The position numbers were made by a program, and so were the translations under genes. From positions 1-41,084 of the forward strand of contig NZ_CCYH01000026.1 of the NCBI RefSeq assembly GCF_000820765.1: a stretch of DNA of 41,084 bases, in the 5' to 3' direction. How positions within the stretch are numbered: position 1 is the stretch's first letter; every line of letters begins with the position of its first letter. The notes under the pieces were generated by a model. The model was given only the letters and a program-made list of their open reading frames with translations. It did no database searches and had not been told where the DNA came from. This document shows, piece after piece, positions 31,177-40,799 of the stretch. This DNA comes from Candidatus Soleaferrea massiliensis AP7 (GTDB lineage: Bacteria > Bacillota > Clostridia > Oscillospirales > Ruminococcaceae).

Positions 31177-31401
31177 GAGATTTTTCAAAATAAATCAAAG
31201 ATTGCACGCCGGAATAAAAATTCTCCGCTGTGCAGGTTGACGGATGCTTTCTATGCGCTTATGAAACAGCGCGCTGCATGACAGGACAAACGGCGGGATT
31301 ATTCGAAGAAGAGTAGGGATAGGCGTTGCCAAACAAAAATATCCGTTATTTTGATTGAACTGAGATGTGTTAAAACAATCCCGCAAAGAATAGAAAAAAC
31401 A
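31177..31401. other. Intergenic stretch upstream of the TipA-like gene
   Basis: About 225 bp without a supported gene between the tipA-like promoter and the GH2 terminator. It is AT-rich with no clear hairpins. Confidence 0.4.
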
Positions 31402-31429
31402 AAAGGACCGGCAAAACTGCCGGTCCTTT
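31402..31429 (-). terminator. Terminator of the GH2 beta-galactosidase gene
   Basis: An 11-bp perfect stem AAAGGACCGGC/GCCGGTCCTTT with a 6-nt loop ends in TTTTGTTTTTT on the minus strand, 21 bp beyond the stop codon. Confidence 0.88.
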
Positions 31430-31450
31430 GTAGTGCTGAAGGATGATCTG

Positions 31451-34400
31451 TTAACCTCTGAGAATTTCGAATTTCAGAGCGACCAGATCGAAGATGTTGA
31501 TGATGCCGTCGCCGTTCAGGTCAGCGGCCAGGGTCTGTGCCGCGGAGAGATCAGAACGGCCCAGGATGAAGGACTTGATCGCAAGCAGATCCTGCACGCC
31601 GGCGGTATTGCCGGTGATGGTGCCCTTGACGCTGAGGGTGACCGTGTCGGATACATCACCGTCGACAACAGCCTGTACCTGATATTCCGTACCGACTGCG
31701 GTGTCGTCCGAAACGATGCTGCCGTTCTCGTCAACAATCTGGACTTCGCCGCCTGTGACGGTGAACAGATCCTTGATCTGTCCGGCAGTGGCGCCCTTGT
31801 CGGCGGCCAGAATATCCTCTGGGAGGATCTCGACGCCGGATTTCGGTTCCAGAGCGGACGGCGTGCTTACAAGCTTCGCGTCCGCCCAGTCGGCGTGTGC
31901 GTTGCTCAGGTCGCCGCCCATGGTTTTGGCGACCAGCTTGAGTTCCTTCGCGCCGGTGACGTTAACGTTGACATATGGAGATTCGATCGGTGTGCCGGTG
32001 CCCTCTTTCTGGAGCGCATCGGACTGATAGGCCAGCTTGCCGTCCACATAAACCAGGAACTGGATGCCGCCCCGATTGCCGACGTTGCTGCTGTAGACCT
32101 CGTAGTCGTAGTTGATGAAGGAGGAGAAGGTGCTGTAGCCCTTGCCGGTCAGATCATAGATGATCGTGGAATCCGCATGGGTTCCAAGACCGTGCTCGAA
32201 AACCTTGGCTTCTCCGCCCTGGAATACGGTCAGCGGGTTGCCGATGCAGGACAGGTTCTTATTGGTCCTCTCAGCGCCGTGCGTTTCACTGACCCAGTCG
32301 AGTTCATCGAGGTAGCTGACGCCGCCGTACTGTTTGCTAAAGGTGACGGTGTAGGTGCGTTTCACACCATAGCTTTCCGCGGTGATAACTGCTTTGCTGT
32401 CATCCGAGAAGGAAGACGCCTGCTGAATCGAAACCTTGACGTCATCCCGCGTGGTCTTGACGGCGACGGTTTCAGGTGTTCTGCGGGTATTCGGAGAGGT
32501 GTAGGTGTATGCTTCCTGAGCGGCATTGAAGTCGCCGATGGAAACGCCGTCGATCAGAATATCCGAAATCGGCTCTGGATTCAGCACTTCATCGCTGATG
32601 TCCATTGCCTTGTCGGCCGAGAACGCCTCAACAGGGGACAGCTTATAGCTGTACTGATAGCTGTGGGTAGGACGAGGCATATCCTTTTCTTCATACCAGC
32701 CCTTGTCCAGCCAGCCCGGGTCGTAGCCGACGCCCATCTGAACATGGTTCAGATTCAGGACGACGTTTTCGGTCTTTTCCGCTTCGTACGGATGCTTGGT
32801 GCCCAGCGAGCTCAGTTCGCTCAGGGTGTAGTGCTGTGCGTTTACTTCGAACAGATCGCCGATGCTGCTCGCAATCAGACCGGTGCCGTCGTTGTTGGTC
32901 AGCGCGACCCAGCGCGTATCGGTCTTGTTGCCGGAGGACTGGACCTTGCCATACTTGGTGAACTGCTCTTCGACGGTGCCGGAATAGACGCCGACGAAGG
33001 ATTTGGTCTTGCGGTCGGCATAGTTGTCCGATACGATGCCGTCGATATCGCTGCCGCGTCCGAACCAGGTGATGTTCTCAAAGTCCTTGCCGAGCGTCAT
33101 CACATTGCCGACTGCCGGCAGAATGTCGTTTCCGTTGAAGCCGGACGGCGTCATGGTGTTGTCCACAACAACCTGTCCGTTCGCGTAAACGGTGAAGATC
33201 TGGGAATAGGTGGCCGAGCCTGTCGACGGAGCCAGATTGCCTTCCACAGTGATGCGGACGGCCTTGGTTCCGATGGTCTCGAGCTTGGTGGAAAGACCGC
33301 TGCGGTTCTGTCCGGCAAACTGCCAGGCAGATGCGGTTCTTCCAAAGACGCCGCTTCCGCGGTCATTGTCGTTCGGCGGACGCCAGAAGTTCGGTTCCGG
33401 TCCATTGATATCGTCTTGAGCAAACAGCTCGGTTCCCTTGTAATTGAACGAGGAAATCGTACCTGCCGCGCGGTTGAAGGTCAGGGTGAAGTCGTTGCCG
33501 GAAATGACATAATTGCTGTCGTTTTCGGTATAGTTGACATCCGAAAGCTTCGAAAGGTCGGAAGCCTGCAGCGGTGCGCTGGCGAAATCAAGCTCCAGCT
33601 GCTCCGCGGAGATTTCGTGGCCTTTGGCGGCCCATTCGGTGGCCTCTTTGAGGAGGAATTTCGCGGTCAGGAAGTATTCCTTGCCGTCAGCCGGTGTGAT
33701 CTCATCGAAGTTCAGCGTGATATCCTCCGTGGAAAGCGGCGCGATGTCCAGAACATCTTTGCCCTCACGGATGACCTTGCCGTCCTCGGTGATCTGCCAT
33801 ACAAAGTCATAATCCGAAGCGTTTGCGAACAGCGCGCGGCTGCGGATGCTGATCGATGCGCTGTCTTTATCGAAGCTGTTCAGGTTCATGACATAGTCCT
33901 GATGGACACGTTTGATCTCCACCATGGCGCCGTGCGCAACCCTGTCCGGGCTGACGATGCCGTTCTGGCAGAAGTTGTTGGAGTTCGGCGCGTCGCCCCA
34001 GTCACCGCCGAAGCCCCAGTAGCCTTCGTCCACGATCGGGGTGAACGGCGTGCTTTCACCGTTGAAGTCCTGCCAGAAGACGACGCCGTCATCGCCGGCG
34101 GTTCTGCCTTCGTTCTGCAGCTCGGCAGGCGTCAAAACCTTATTGTAGACACGTGCGTTGTCGATGAGTCCGTTCCAGTCGCGTCCGGCATTCTGCGTAT
34201 CGCGTCCGACTGCGAATTTCTGATCGCTGAGCGCGAATCTGCCGTTGGCGTCGGCCTTGTCGACAACCTTGGAAACAGCCGGTGCGGACATGTCGTCGAT
34301 GTAGATCGAGACGGTGCGGGTGGAAGGCTCATAGGTCGCGGCGATGTGATGCCAGTTGTTTGCCCAGTTGGAATCGTCATATTTGACGCCGACGGTATTC

Positions 34401-37400
34401 CAGCCGCCAAAGTAGGTCATGAGCTGGACTTCGCCATTGATGGTTCTCAGCTGGAACTGGTTGTCGCCCTTTGCGAGGATGTTCTGCGGACCCGTGCCGC
34501 CGTCCGGGTAGACCCAGGCTTCCAGTGTGATGGTGCCGTTGATGTTCAGCGCGCTGACATTCTTGTTGGCGACCGCGACTCCGCTGAGCGCCTTGTCGCT
34601 CTCCGCGCCGGATACGCCGGCTTTGGTAAGAGCCTTGTCGCCGCTGAGCAGAACGGTTTCGGTCTGGTATTTGTCCTGGGACGAGATGATATGGGTGGTC
34701 AGATCGGTGCTGCCGCCCTCTTCGCTGGTTTCGCCTTTGGTATTGAAGTTCTGCCACAGCACGATGTTTTCATCGTTTTCTGTGCGGCCTTCGTTCGAGA
34801 GCTCCTCAGCCGAAAGCGCTTTGTCGTAGACGCGCGCGTTGTCGATGAGGCCGGTCCAGTCGCGGGAACCGCTGTTCTGGGTGTCGCGGCCGATTGCGAA
34901 GTTCTGGCCGGACTGCTGGAAGGAGCCGTCCGCATTGGCCTTGTCAAAGACCTTGGTGGATGCCGGTGTGCTCATATCGTCATAGTACATCGTGGCGGTC
35001 TTGGTGGCTGCGTCGTAGGTGACCGCCACATGATGCCAGTTGTTGAGCCAGGTGGACTGGTCATATTTGTATTCAAGCTCGTTCCAGCCGCCCTGTACGG
35101 TGTTGAACTGAATCGTGTTGTTGACCGCTTTGAGCTGGAATTGGTTGTCGCCCTTCGCCATGATGACGCGCGGGGCAGTGGTGTTCTCCTCCGGGAAGAT
35201 CCATGCTTCCAGCGTGAGCGATTTGTTCAGGTTCAGCGCTTCAGGTGTCGGCTCGGTATAGGCGACGCCCCGCAGAGCGAAGTCGTCAGCGGCGCCGGAA
35301 ACACCAGTGGAAGCCAGCGCGTCGAGGCCGCCGGTCAGCTTGGTGACAAACTGGTTCTTGTCCTGAGATTTGATCTCAGAGATGGTGACGGCGCCGGTGG
35401 AATTCTGGGAAGGCGCGTAGCCGGATTCGAGGTAGGTGTTGACGGTCTGGTCAACCCAGTCCCAGATAAAGCCGCCCTGGATGTTGTCTTTGGATTCAAA
35501 GGCATCCCAGTACTCTTTGTAGTAGCCGTTGGAGTTGCCCATTGCATGGGTGTACTCGCAGGCGACATACGGCTTGTTGACGTTGGATTCGGTAAGTACC
35601 TGCTGAATCGAAGGATACATGTTGGATTTTATATCCGCCTTATCGTTGTCGCCTTCGTAGTGGATCGGACGCATCTGCAGGTCACCCTTGAGCATGTCGT
35701 CGACATAGAAGCTCGGCGTGCCGGTGTACTGACCTTTCAGCCATTTTGCCATCTCGCGGAAGTTTTCGCCGGAACCGGCTTCGTTTGCCAGCGAGTGGAT
35801 GACGACGCTCGGGAAGTTCTTTGTTCGGTAGAACATATTGGCAACCCTGTCGATGGCCGACGGGAGGTAATCCGGATTGCTGCCCGGAATCGAGCGGTCG
35901 CCGTGGGTTTCGAGGTTGGACTCGTCACAGACATAAAGTCCCAGCTCGTCCGCCAGGTCATAGTAGCGGAAGTCATGGCTGTAGTGCGACATCCTGATCG
36001 CGTTGAAGTTGTACTGCTTCATCAGCACAACGTCCTTGATGATCGTTTCCTCGTCGATATAGCGGCCGGTATCCGGGGACATCTCGTGGATGTTGGTTCC
36101 CTTCAGCAGGATCGGCTGGCCGTTGAGGATCATCTGTGCGTTCTGAGTTCCCTGGTTTTTGATCTCGATGACGCGGAAACCGAAGCGGTAAGCCGTGGTT
36201 TCAATGACGCTGCCGTCCTTGCCGCGCAGTGTGATCAGCGCTTTGTACAGGTTCGGGTACTCAGCGGACCATTTCGCGGGGTTCAGAACGCGGGCCGAGA
36301 GCTTCAGCGTCTTGGTCGGCCTGCCCAGCGAATCGGTGGCGTCAAAGCTGCCGACTTCCTTGGAAAGGTCCTTCGAAGCGAAGCTTTCGTCAGAGACCTT
36401 CCGGCCTTCCTGATCATAAAGCGCCACGTCGACGGAAAGACCGTCTTTCAGCTCATCGGAAGCGCCGAGGTCACGGATGCTGGTGTAGATGTCGAGATCG
36501 AAGTCGTTGTAATCGGTTGCGGGATCGATGCCGTCGGTGGTTTTCTTCGGCACAATCGTGAAGTCGCGGATTTCAACGTCCTCTTTGGCGGTCAGGTACA
36601 CATCGCGGAAGATGCCGGCAAGACGGATCATATCCTGATCCTCGTACCAGCTGCCGCTGGACCACTTGAACACCTCGACAGCCAGCGTATCGTTGCCGTC
36701 ATAGTTCAGGTATTCGTCGATCTTGAATTCCTTGCTGGTGAAGGAGTCGGTGCTGTAGCCGACCTGATGTCCGTTGACCCAGACATAGCAGGCGGATTCC
36801 ACGCCTTCAAAGGTCAGAAAGACATTTTTGCCCTTGAAGGACTCGTCCACATTCAGCTTGGTGCGGTACATGCCGACCGGATTGAACTGCTGCGGCGCGT
36901 TCGGCTTGCTCGGCGCCGGATTCTGGGCAATCCAGGGGTAGTCGGTGTTCGTGTACTGCGGCGCGTTGTAGCGGAAGGTCTTGTCCTCGTTGTAGGAAGC
37001 CTCCCAGCTCTTCGGAACCGTGATGACATCCCAGTCGCCGTCGTTGTAGCCGGCATTCGTGATGTTCTCATTATCCGGCCTGCCTGCACGGGCAGAAGGG
37101 TTGGTGACAAAGTAGAATTTCCATTCCTGACCCGCAGCGGTATTTAGAGACTGGTATGCCGCCCCGGAAAGGTCTCGCTGCAGCATGTTCTGCTGGGAGT
37201 CAAGTGCCTTCTGTTCATCCTTAAATGAGAAGAATGAAGAACGCGGATCCTCGCGTCCCACATGCAGGTTCTCCACTTTGGAGAACTGGCTGGCCGAAGA
37301 ATTCCATTCCCTGCCGGTCCATGTGACGTCAGCAAAAGCTGTCAGGGCGAGGGAGGAAGACAGGACTGCCAAAGTGGTAGCTAAGGCGGCAATCCTAGCG

Positions 37401-37420
37401 GCCGATTTGCTTTTTTTCAT
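31451..37420 (-). CDS. Secreted GH2 beta-galactosidase with inserted LamG domains and dockerin-like end
   Basis: A 1989-aa extracellular enzyme. A signal peptide (cleavage near AFA-D) is followed by GH2 sugar-binding (TKLNVDESFKGKNVFLTFEGVESACYVWVNG) and immunoglobulin-like domains. The TIM barrel has acid/base Glu in HSLANEAGSG (about 543) and nucleophile Glu in CEYTHAMGNSNG (about 621). After FIWDWVDQ (653-658) about 465 residues intervene before GYWGFGGDWGDAPN (1133); LacZ joins these segments directly. The insert holds two LamG-type domains (about 730-890, 960-1115). The Bgal small-chain domain follows (about 1330-1580), then a linker and an NPCBM-like domain (about 1710-1850, GLGTHA). 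One good dockerin loop (ADLNGDGIINIFDLVALK) comes after a degenerate first copy. The ATG at 37420 follows AAGGAG; a GTG 12 bp upstream overlaps it. Confidence 0.93.
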   Translation of the reverse strand: MKKSKSAARIAALATTLAVLSSSLALTAFADVTWTGREWNSSASQFSKVENLHVGREDPRSSFFSFKDEQKALDSQQNMLQRDLSGAAYQSLNTAAGQEWKFYFVTNPSARAGRPDNENITNAGYNDGDWDVITVPKSWEASYNEDKTFRYNAPQYTNTDYPWIAQNPAPSKPNAPQQFNPVGMYRTKLNVDESFKGKNVFLTFEGVESACYVWVNGHQVGYSTDSFTSKEFKIDEYLNYDGNDTLAVEVFKWSSGSWYEDQDMIRLAGIFRDVYLTAKEDVEIRDFTIVPKKTTDGIDPATDYNDFDLDIYTSIRDLGASDELKDGLSVDVALYDQEGRKVSDESFASKDLSKEVGSFDATDSLGRPTKTLKLSARVLNPAKWSAEYPNLYKALITLRGKDGSVIETTAYRFGFRVIEIKNQGTQNAQMILNGQPILLKGTNIHEMSPDTGRYIDEETIIKDVVLMKQYNFNAIRMSHYSHDFRYYDLADELGLYVCDESNLETHGDRSIPGSNPDYLPSAIDRVANMFYRTKNFPSVVIHSLANEAGSGENFREMAKWLKGQYTGTPSFYVDDMLKGDLQMRPIHYEGDNDKADIKSNMYPSIQQVLTESNVNKPYVACEYTHAMGNSNGYYKEYWDAFESKDNIQGGFIWDWVDQTVNTYLESGYAPSQNSTGAVTISEIKSQDKNQFVTKLTGGLDALASTGVSGAADDFALRGVAYTEPTPEALNLNKSLTLEAWIFPEENTTAPRVIMAKGDNQFQLKAVNNTIQFNTVQGGWNELEYKYDQSTWLNNWHHVAVTYDAATKTATMYYDDMSTPASTKVFDKANADGSFQQSGQNFAIGRDTQNSGSRDWTGLIDNARVYDKALSAEELSNEGRTENDENIVLWQNFNTKGETSEEGGSTDLTTHIISSQDKYQTETVLLSGDKALTKAGVSGAESDKALSGVAVANKNVSALNINGTITLEAWVYPDGGTGPQNILAKGDNQFQLRTINGEVQLMTYFGGWNTVGVKYDDSNWANNWHHIAATYEPSTRTVSIYIDDMSAPAVSKVVDKADANGRFALSDQKFAVGRDTQNAGRDWNGLIDNARVYNKVLTPAELQNEGRTAGDDGVVFWQDFNGESTPFTPIVDEGYWGFGGDWGDAPNSNNFCQNGIVSPDRVAHGAMVEIKRVHQDYVMNLNSFDKDSASISIRSRALFANASDYDFVWQITEDGKVIREGKDVLDIAPLSTEDITLNFDEITPADGKEYFLTAKFLLKEATEWAAKGHEISAEQLELDFASAPLQASDLSKLSDVNYTENDSNYVISGNDFTLTFNRAAGTISSFNYKGTELFAQDDINGPEPNFWRPPNDNDRGSGVFGRTASAWQFAGQNRSGLSTKLETIGTKAVRITVEGNLAPSTGSATYSQIFTVYANGQVVVDNTMTPSGFNGNDILPAVGNVMTLGKDFENITWFGRGSDIDGIVSDNYADRKTKSFVGVYSGTVEEQFTKYGKVQSSGNKTDTRWVALTNNDGTGLIASSIGDLFEVNAQHYTLSELSSLGTKHPYEAEKTENVVLNLNHVQMGVGYDPGWLDKGWYEEKDMPRPTHSYQYSYKLSPVEAFSADKAMDISDEVLNPEPISDILIDGVSIGDFNAAQEAYTYTSPNTRRTPETVAVKTTRDDVKVSIQQASSFSDDSKAVITAESYGVKRTYTVTFSKQYGGVSYLDELDWVSETHGAERTNKNLSCIGNPLTVFQGGEAKVFEHGLGTHADSTIIYDLTGKGYSTFSSFINYDYEVYSSNVGNRGGIQFLVYVDGKLAYQSDALQKEGTGTPIESPYVNVNVTGAKELKLVAKTMGGDLSNAHADWADAKLVSTPSALEPKSGVEILPEDILAADKGATAGQIKDLFTVTGGEVQIVDENGSIVSDDTAVGTEYQVQAVVDGDVSDTVTLSVKGTITGNTAGVQDLLAIKSFILGRSDLSAAQTLAADLNGDGIINIFDLVALKFEILRG

Positions 37421-37572
37421 TTTTTGATCCACTCCTTGATTTTATTTTATCTTAACACCGGTTCCGGGCAGGCGTTCTGAACAGATATTTTCTATGTATC
37501 CAAGATGTCTGCCGGCCGGGGCCCAGTGATAAAATCAAAACGAATTGTGAAAATTCCAAGATGCCTTGTTAC

Positions 37573-37578
37573 ATTATA
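37573..37578 (-). promoter_or_regulatory. Possible -10 of the GH2 gene
   Basis: TATAAT on the minus strand lies about 150 bp upstream of the start; no good -35 is seen at 17 bp. An activated promoter with a long leader is possible. Otherwise 37421-37728 holds no gene. Confidence 0.4.
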
Positions 37579-37728
37579 TCGGAGATTGACTTAAATTGCT
37601 ATTGACAGATTCGCTAAGAAGCTTCGTGTAAATTGTGTAAAATTGATAAAAAGATACCGTTTCCATTTATGCACAGGAAATAAAAAACGCAATTTCCAGA
37701 TAACGAATGAGAATTTTCCATAAAAAAA

Positions 37729-37747
37729 CTGGCGTCGAGGACGCCAG
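37729..37747 (-). terminator. Orphan intrinsic terminator
   Basis: CTGGCGTC-CTC-GACGCCAG on the minus strand is followed directly by T7, a textbook terminator. No established minus-strand gene lies upstream; the only candidate is the small remnant at 37808-37930. Confidence 0.8.
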
Positions 37748-37807
37748 CGAAGAAGAATAGAAAAATTGAGGATGGATCAAGCTTGATGTGACGGTTGGCG
37801 AAAAGAA

Positions 37808-37930
37808 TCAAATTGCATGGTGCGACAAATTACTACAAAATTCCTCAATTTCTTCATTACTATTATACATTAAATCGCTAATGAATTCCATTGATAAACC
37901 ATCTGAATTTGCGATGCGTATTTTGTGCAT
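37808..37930 (-). CDS. Possible 40-aa small protein or gene remnant
   Basis: The minus strand encodes MHKIRIANSDGLSMEFISDL, then MYNSNEEIEEFCSNLSHHAI. It has a protein-like, acidic helical composition and ends 60 bp before an intrinsic terminator. No ribosome site precedes the ATG. In the same frame upstream, sense continues past a single TGA (about 37970) into a hydrophobic stretch, VTIPVPLLSYICVVPF. It may therefore be the C-terminus of a decayed gene. I recognise no family. Confidence 0.35.
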   Translation of the reverse strand: MHKIRIANSDGLSMEFISDLMYNSNEEIEEFCSNLSHHAI

Positions 37931-38056
37931 GTTGTCGAATAAACAGGTGGATTTGATCGGGCTGAGCTGTCATATCCGAAAGGGGACAACACATATATAT
38001 GACAATAGTGGGACAGGAATTGTGACAGACATTATCAAAACAGAGGTGAATACAAC

Positions 38057-40714
38057 TTGAGTTGGTACAATAAGACCGTTGACGCCGTATCCAGGGAGCT
38101 GGAAACCAACCTGCATACCGGGCTCAGCTCCAAAGAGGCGAAGAAAAGGCTCTCAAAGTTCGGCTATAACCGGCTGGAGCAGAAGAAAAGAAAGAGCCTG
38201 ATCCGGCGCTTCTCCGAACAGTTTTCCGATTTCATGGTGATCATCCTGCTGATCGCGGCCGGCATCTCCTTCTTCACCTCGGTCCTGCAGGGGGAGACCG
38301 ACATCGTCGATCCGCTCATCATTCTGGTCATCGTGTTCTGCAATGCGCTGCTCGGCCTGATTCAGGAGAGCAAGGCGCAGAAGGCGATCGAAGCGCTGCA
38401 GAAATTGTCCGAGCCCACCACGCGGGTGCTGCGCGACGGCGCGCAGGTGACCATTCCGACCGAAGAGGTGGTCCCCGGCGATATCCTGATTCTCGAAGCG
38501 GGGGATTATGTGCCGGCCGATGCGCGGCTGTTTGAGGCAGTCGAGTTGAAGGTGGAGGAATCCGCGCTGACCGGGGAATCCAATGCGGTAGAAAAGGACC
38601 CGGCGCTGCTTTTGGGTGAAAAGACCGCGATTGGGGACAGGCGGAACATGCTGCTCTCCAGCAGCATCATCGTGACCGGCCGCGGCTGGGCGATTGCCGT
38701 TGACACCGGCATGCACTCCGAGGTCGGCCAGATCGCGCGGATGATCGACGAGGACGACACACCGGAAACGCCGCTGCAAAAAAGGCTCGCAAAGACCGGC
38801 AAGGTGCTTGGCATCGCCTGTATGATCATCTGCTTTGTGATCTTTGTGCTGGGACTGATGCAGCACATCCCGGCCTTTAAGATGTTTATGCTCTCGGTCA
38901 GTCTCGCGGTGGCGGCAATTCCGGAGGGCCTGCCCGCCGTCGTGACGGTCGTGCTGGCTATCGGCGTACAGCGCATGGTCGGGCACAACGCGATCATCCG
39001 CAAGCTTCCGGCGGTGGAGACGCTCGGCTGCGCCAGTGTGATCTGTTCGGATAAAACCGGCACGCTGACCCAGAACCGGATGACCGTGGTCGAGGTGCAG
39101 ACCGCCGATAAGCGGGCCGAAGCCCGTTCGAAAGCATATACGCAGATCATCACGCTGGCCGCGCTTTGCAACAACACGGCGGTGACCGACTCCGAGCTGG
39201 AGGGGGACCCGACCGAAACGGCGCTGGTCAAAGCCGCGCTCGACAACCGGCTTTACAAGCCGACGCTGGATAAGCAGTATAAGCGGGTGGGGGAGATCCC
39301 GTTTTCATCCGAACGCAAGATGATGACCACCGTGCACAGGCTGCCGGACGGGAAGTACCGCGTCATCACCAAGGGCGCGCCGGATATCCTGCTCGAGCGC
39401 TGTACCGGCTATGCGGGAGAAATGAATGTCCGCGAGCTTGGATATTCCAAGAAGCGGGAGCTTGTGTCGGTCAACGAGCAGATGGCCAAAAAGGCGCTGC
39501 GGGTGATCGCGGTCGCCTATAGGGACCTGGACGCCCTGCCGAATATGAAGGATACCGCAGGCATGGAAACGAACCTGATCTTCAGCGGCTTTATCGGAAT
39601 GATCGACCCGCCGCGTCCCGAGGTGCAGGAAGCGGTTCTGACCTGCAGGCGCGCGGGCATCAAGCCGGTCATGATCACCGGCGACCATGCGCTGACCGCG
39701 ACGGCGATTGCCCGGGAAATCGGCATTCTGGGAAGCGGCAAGGTTATGACCGGGGCCGAGCTTGACAGCATCAGCCAGGAACAGCTCATCCGGGTTATCG
39801 AGCAGTATACGGTCTTTGCGCGCGTCGCGCCCCAGCACAAAGCGCGGATCGTCAAAGCGTTCCAGGCGCGCGGCGAGGTCGTGGCGATGACCGGTGACGG
39901 CGTAAACGACGCGCCTGCGCTGAAGATTGCGGATATCGGCTGCGCGATGGGCAAGAGCGGCACCGATGTCGCAAAAAGCGCGGCGGACATGATTCTGACC
40001 GACGACAACTTTGCGTCGATCGTCTCAGCGGTCCGGGAAGGCCGCGGCATCTATCAGAATATCAAGCGGTCCATCCATTTCCTGCTGTCCAGCAACATCG
40101 GGGAGATCCTGCTGATCTTTGTGGCGTTCCTGTTCGATCTGCCGTCCCCACTGCTGGCCATCCAGCTCTTATGGGTCAATCTGGTGACCGATTCTTTGCC
40201 GGCCCTCGCGTTGGGTGTGGAAGGGATCGACCAGGATGTCATGAAACAGAAGCCGATCTGTCCGAAAAAGAGCATCTTTGCGGATGGACTGACCTTTACC
40301 ATTATAATAGAAGGTATTTTCATCGGAATGCTGGCTCTGGCCGCGTTTACGATCGGCCGCATCTGCTTTGATACCGGCGCGGAGCCGGTCATCGGCCGCA
40401 CGATGGCCTTTTGTGTGCTGAGCCTGTCACAGCTTGTGCATGCCTTCAACACCCGCAGCGATCATTCGCTCTTTAAAATTGGCCTGTTTTCCAACAAGTT
40501 TATGATCGGCGCGTTTATCATCTGCTGCCTGATGCAGGTGTCGGTCGTATCAATACCGATGCTGGCGGGCATCTTCAAGGTATCCTGCCTGAATTTCCTG
40601 CAGTGGGAGATCGTCGCGCTGATGGCTCTGATGCCGCTGCTCTTTGTAGAGATATTCAAAGCAATCAACCACAAAGGCCGTCGGGAAAAGATGCCGGTGG
40701 TAATCGAACGATGA
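38057..40714 (+). CDS. SERCA-type Ca2+-transporting P-type ATPase
   Basis: An 885-aa P2-type cation pump with all functional motifs. The N-terminal cation-ATPase domain (HTGLSSKEAKKRLSKFGYN) is followed by actuator motif LTGES, phosphorylation motif DKTGTLT with Asp332, nucleotide-binding FSSERKMM and KGAPD, and hinge TGDGVNDAPA (about 612). Calcium ligands match the SERCA pattern: AAIPEGLPAVVT in TM4, and WVNLVTDSLPALALG in TM6 with Asn and Asp. The C-terminal cation-ATPase region is complete. It probably exports Ca2+ (possibly Mn2+). The start is TTG at 38057 with AGAGGTG upstream; no better ATG is near. It is a single-gene unit followed by the right-edge repeat element. Confidence 0.96.
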   Translation: MSWYNKTVDAVSRELETNLHTGLSSKEAKKRLSKFGYNRLEQKKRKSLIRRFSEQFSDFMVIILLIAAGISFFTSVLQGETDIVDPLIILVIVFCNALLGLIQESKAQKAIEALQKLSEPTTRVLRDGAQVTIPTEEVVPGDILILEAGDYVPADARLFEAVELKVEESALTGESNAVEKDPALLLGEKTAIGDRRNMLLSSSIIVTGRGWAIAVDTGMHSEVGQIARMIDEDDTPETPLQKRLAKTGKVLGIACMIICFVIFVLGLMQHIPAFKMFMLSVSLAVAAIPEGLPAVVTVVLAIGVQRMVGHNAIIRKLPAVETLGCASVICSDKTGTLTQNRMTVVEVQTADKRAEARSKAYTQIITLAALCNNTAVTDSELEGDPTETALVKAALDNRLYKPTLDKQYKRVGEIPFSSERKMMTTVHRLPDGKYRVITKGAPDILLERCTGYAGEMNVRELGYSKKRELVSVNEQMAKKALRVIAVAYRDLDALPNMKDTAGMETNLIFSGFIGMIDPPRPEVQEAVLTCRRAGIKPVMITGDHALTATAIAREIGILGSGKVMTGAELDSISQEQLIRVIEQYTVFARVAPQHKARIVKAFQARGEVVAMTGDGVNDAPALKIADIGCAMGKSGTDVAKSAADMILTDDNFASIVSAVREGRGIYQNIKRSIHFLLSSNIGEILLIFVAFLFDLPSPLLAIQLLWVNLVTDSLPALALGVEGIDQDVMKQKPICPKKSIFADGLTFTIIIEGIFIGMLALAAFTIGRICFDTGAEPVIGRTMAFCVLSLSQLVHAFNTRSDHSLFKIGLFSNKFMIGAFIICCLMQVSVVSIPMLAGIFKVSCLNFLQWEIVALMALMPLLFVEIFKAINHKGRREKMPVVIER

Positions 40715-40799
40715 GTTATCAGCCTGCAAAATAGGCAACATCATTAAGCTGAAATATAGAGTGAATGACTGGGAGCGTTAAGCTTCTTCAAAATCGGTG

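Noticed and set aside
31433..37147. A 1904-codon open frame on the plus strand, antisense to the GH2 gene
   Set aside because: It is a shadow: codon bias of the GH2 gene keeps the opposite frame free of stops. It has no ribosome site, low-complexity Val/Asp/Gly/Arg composition and no domain, while the minus strand has a signal peptide, catalytic motifs and a terminator.
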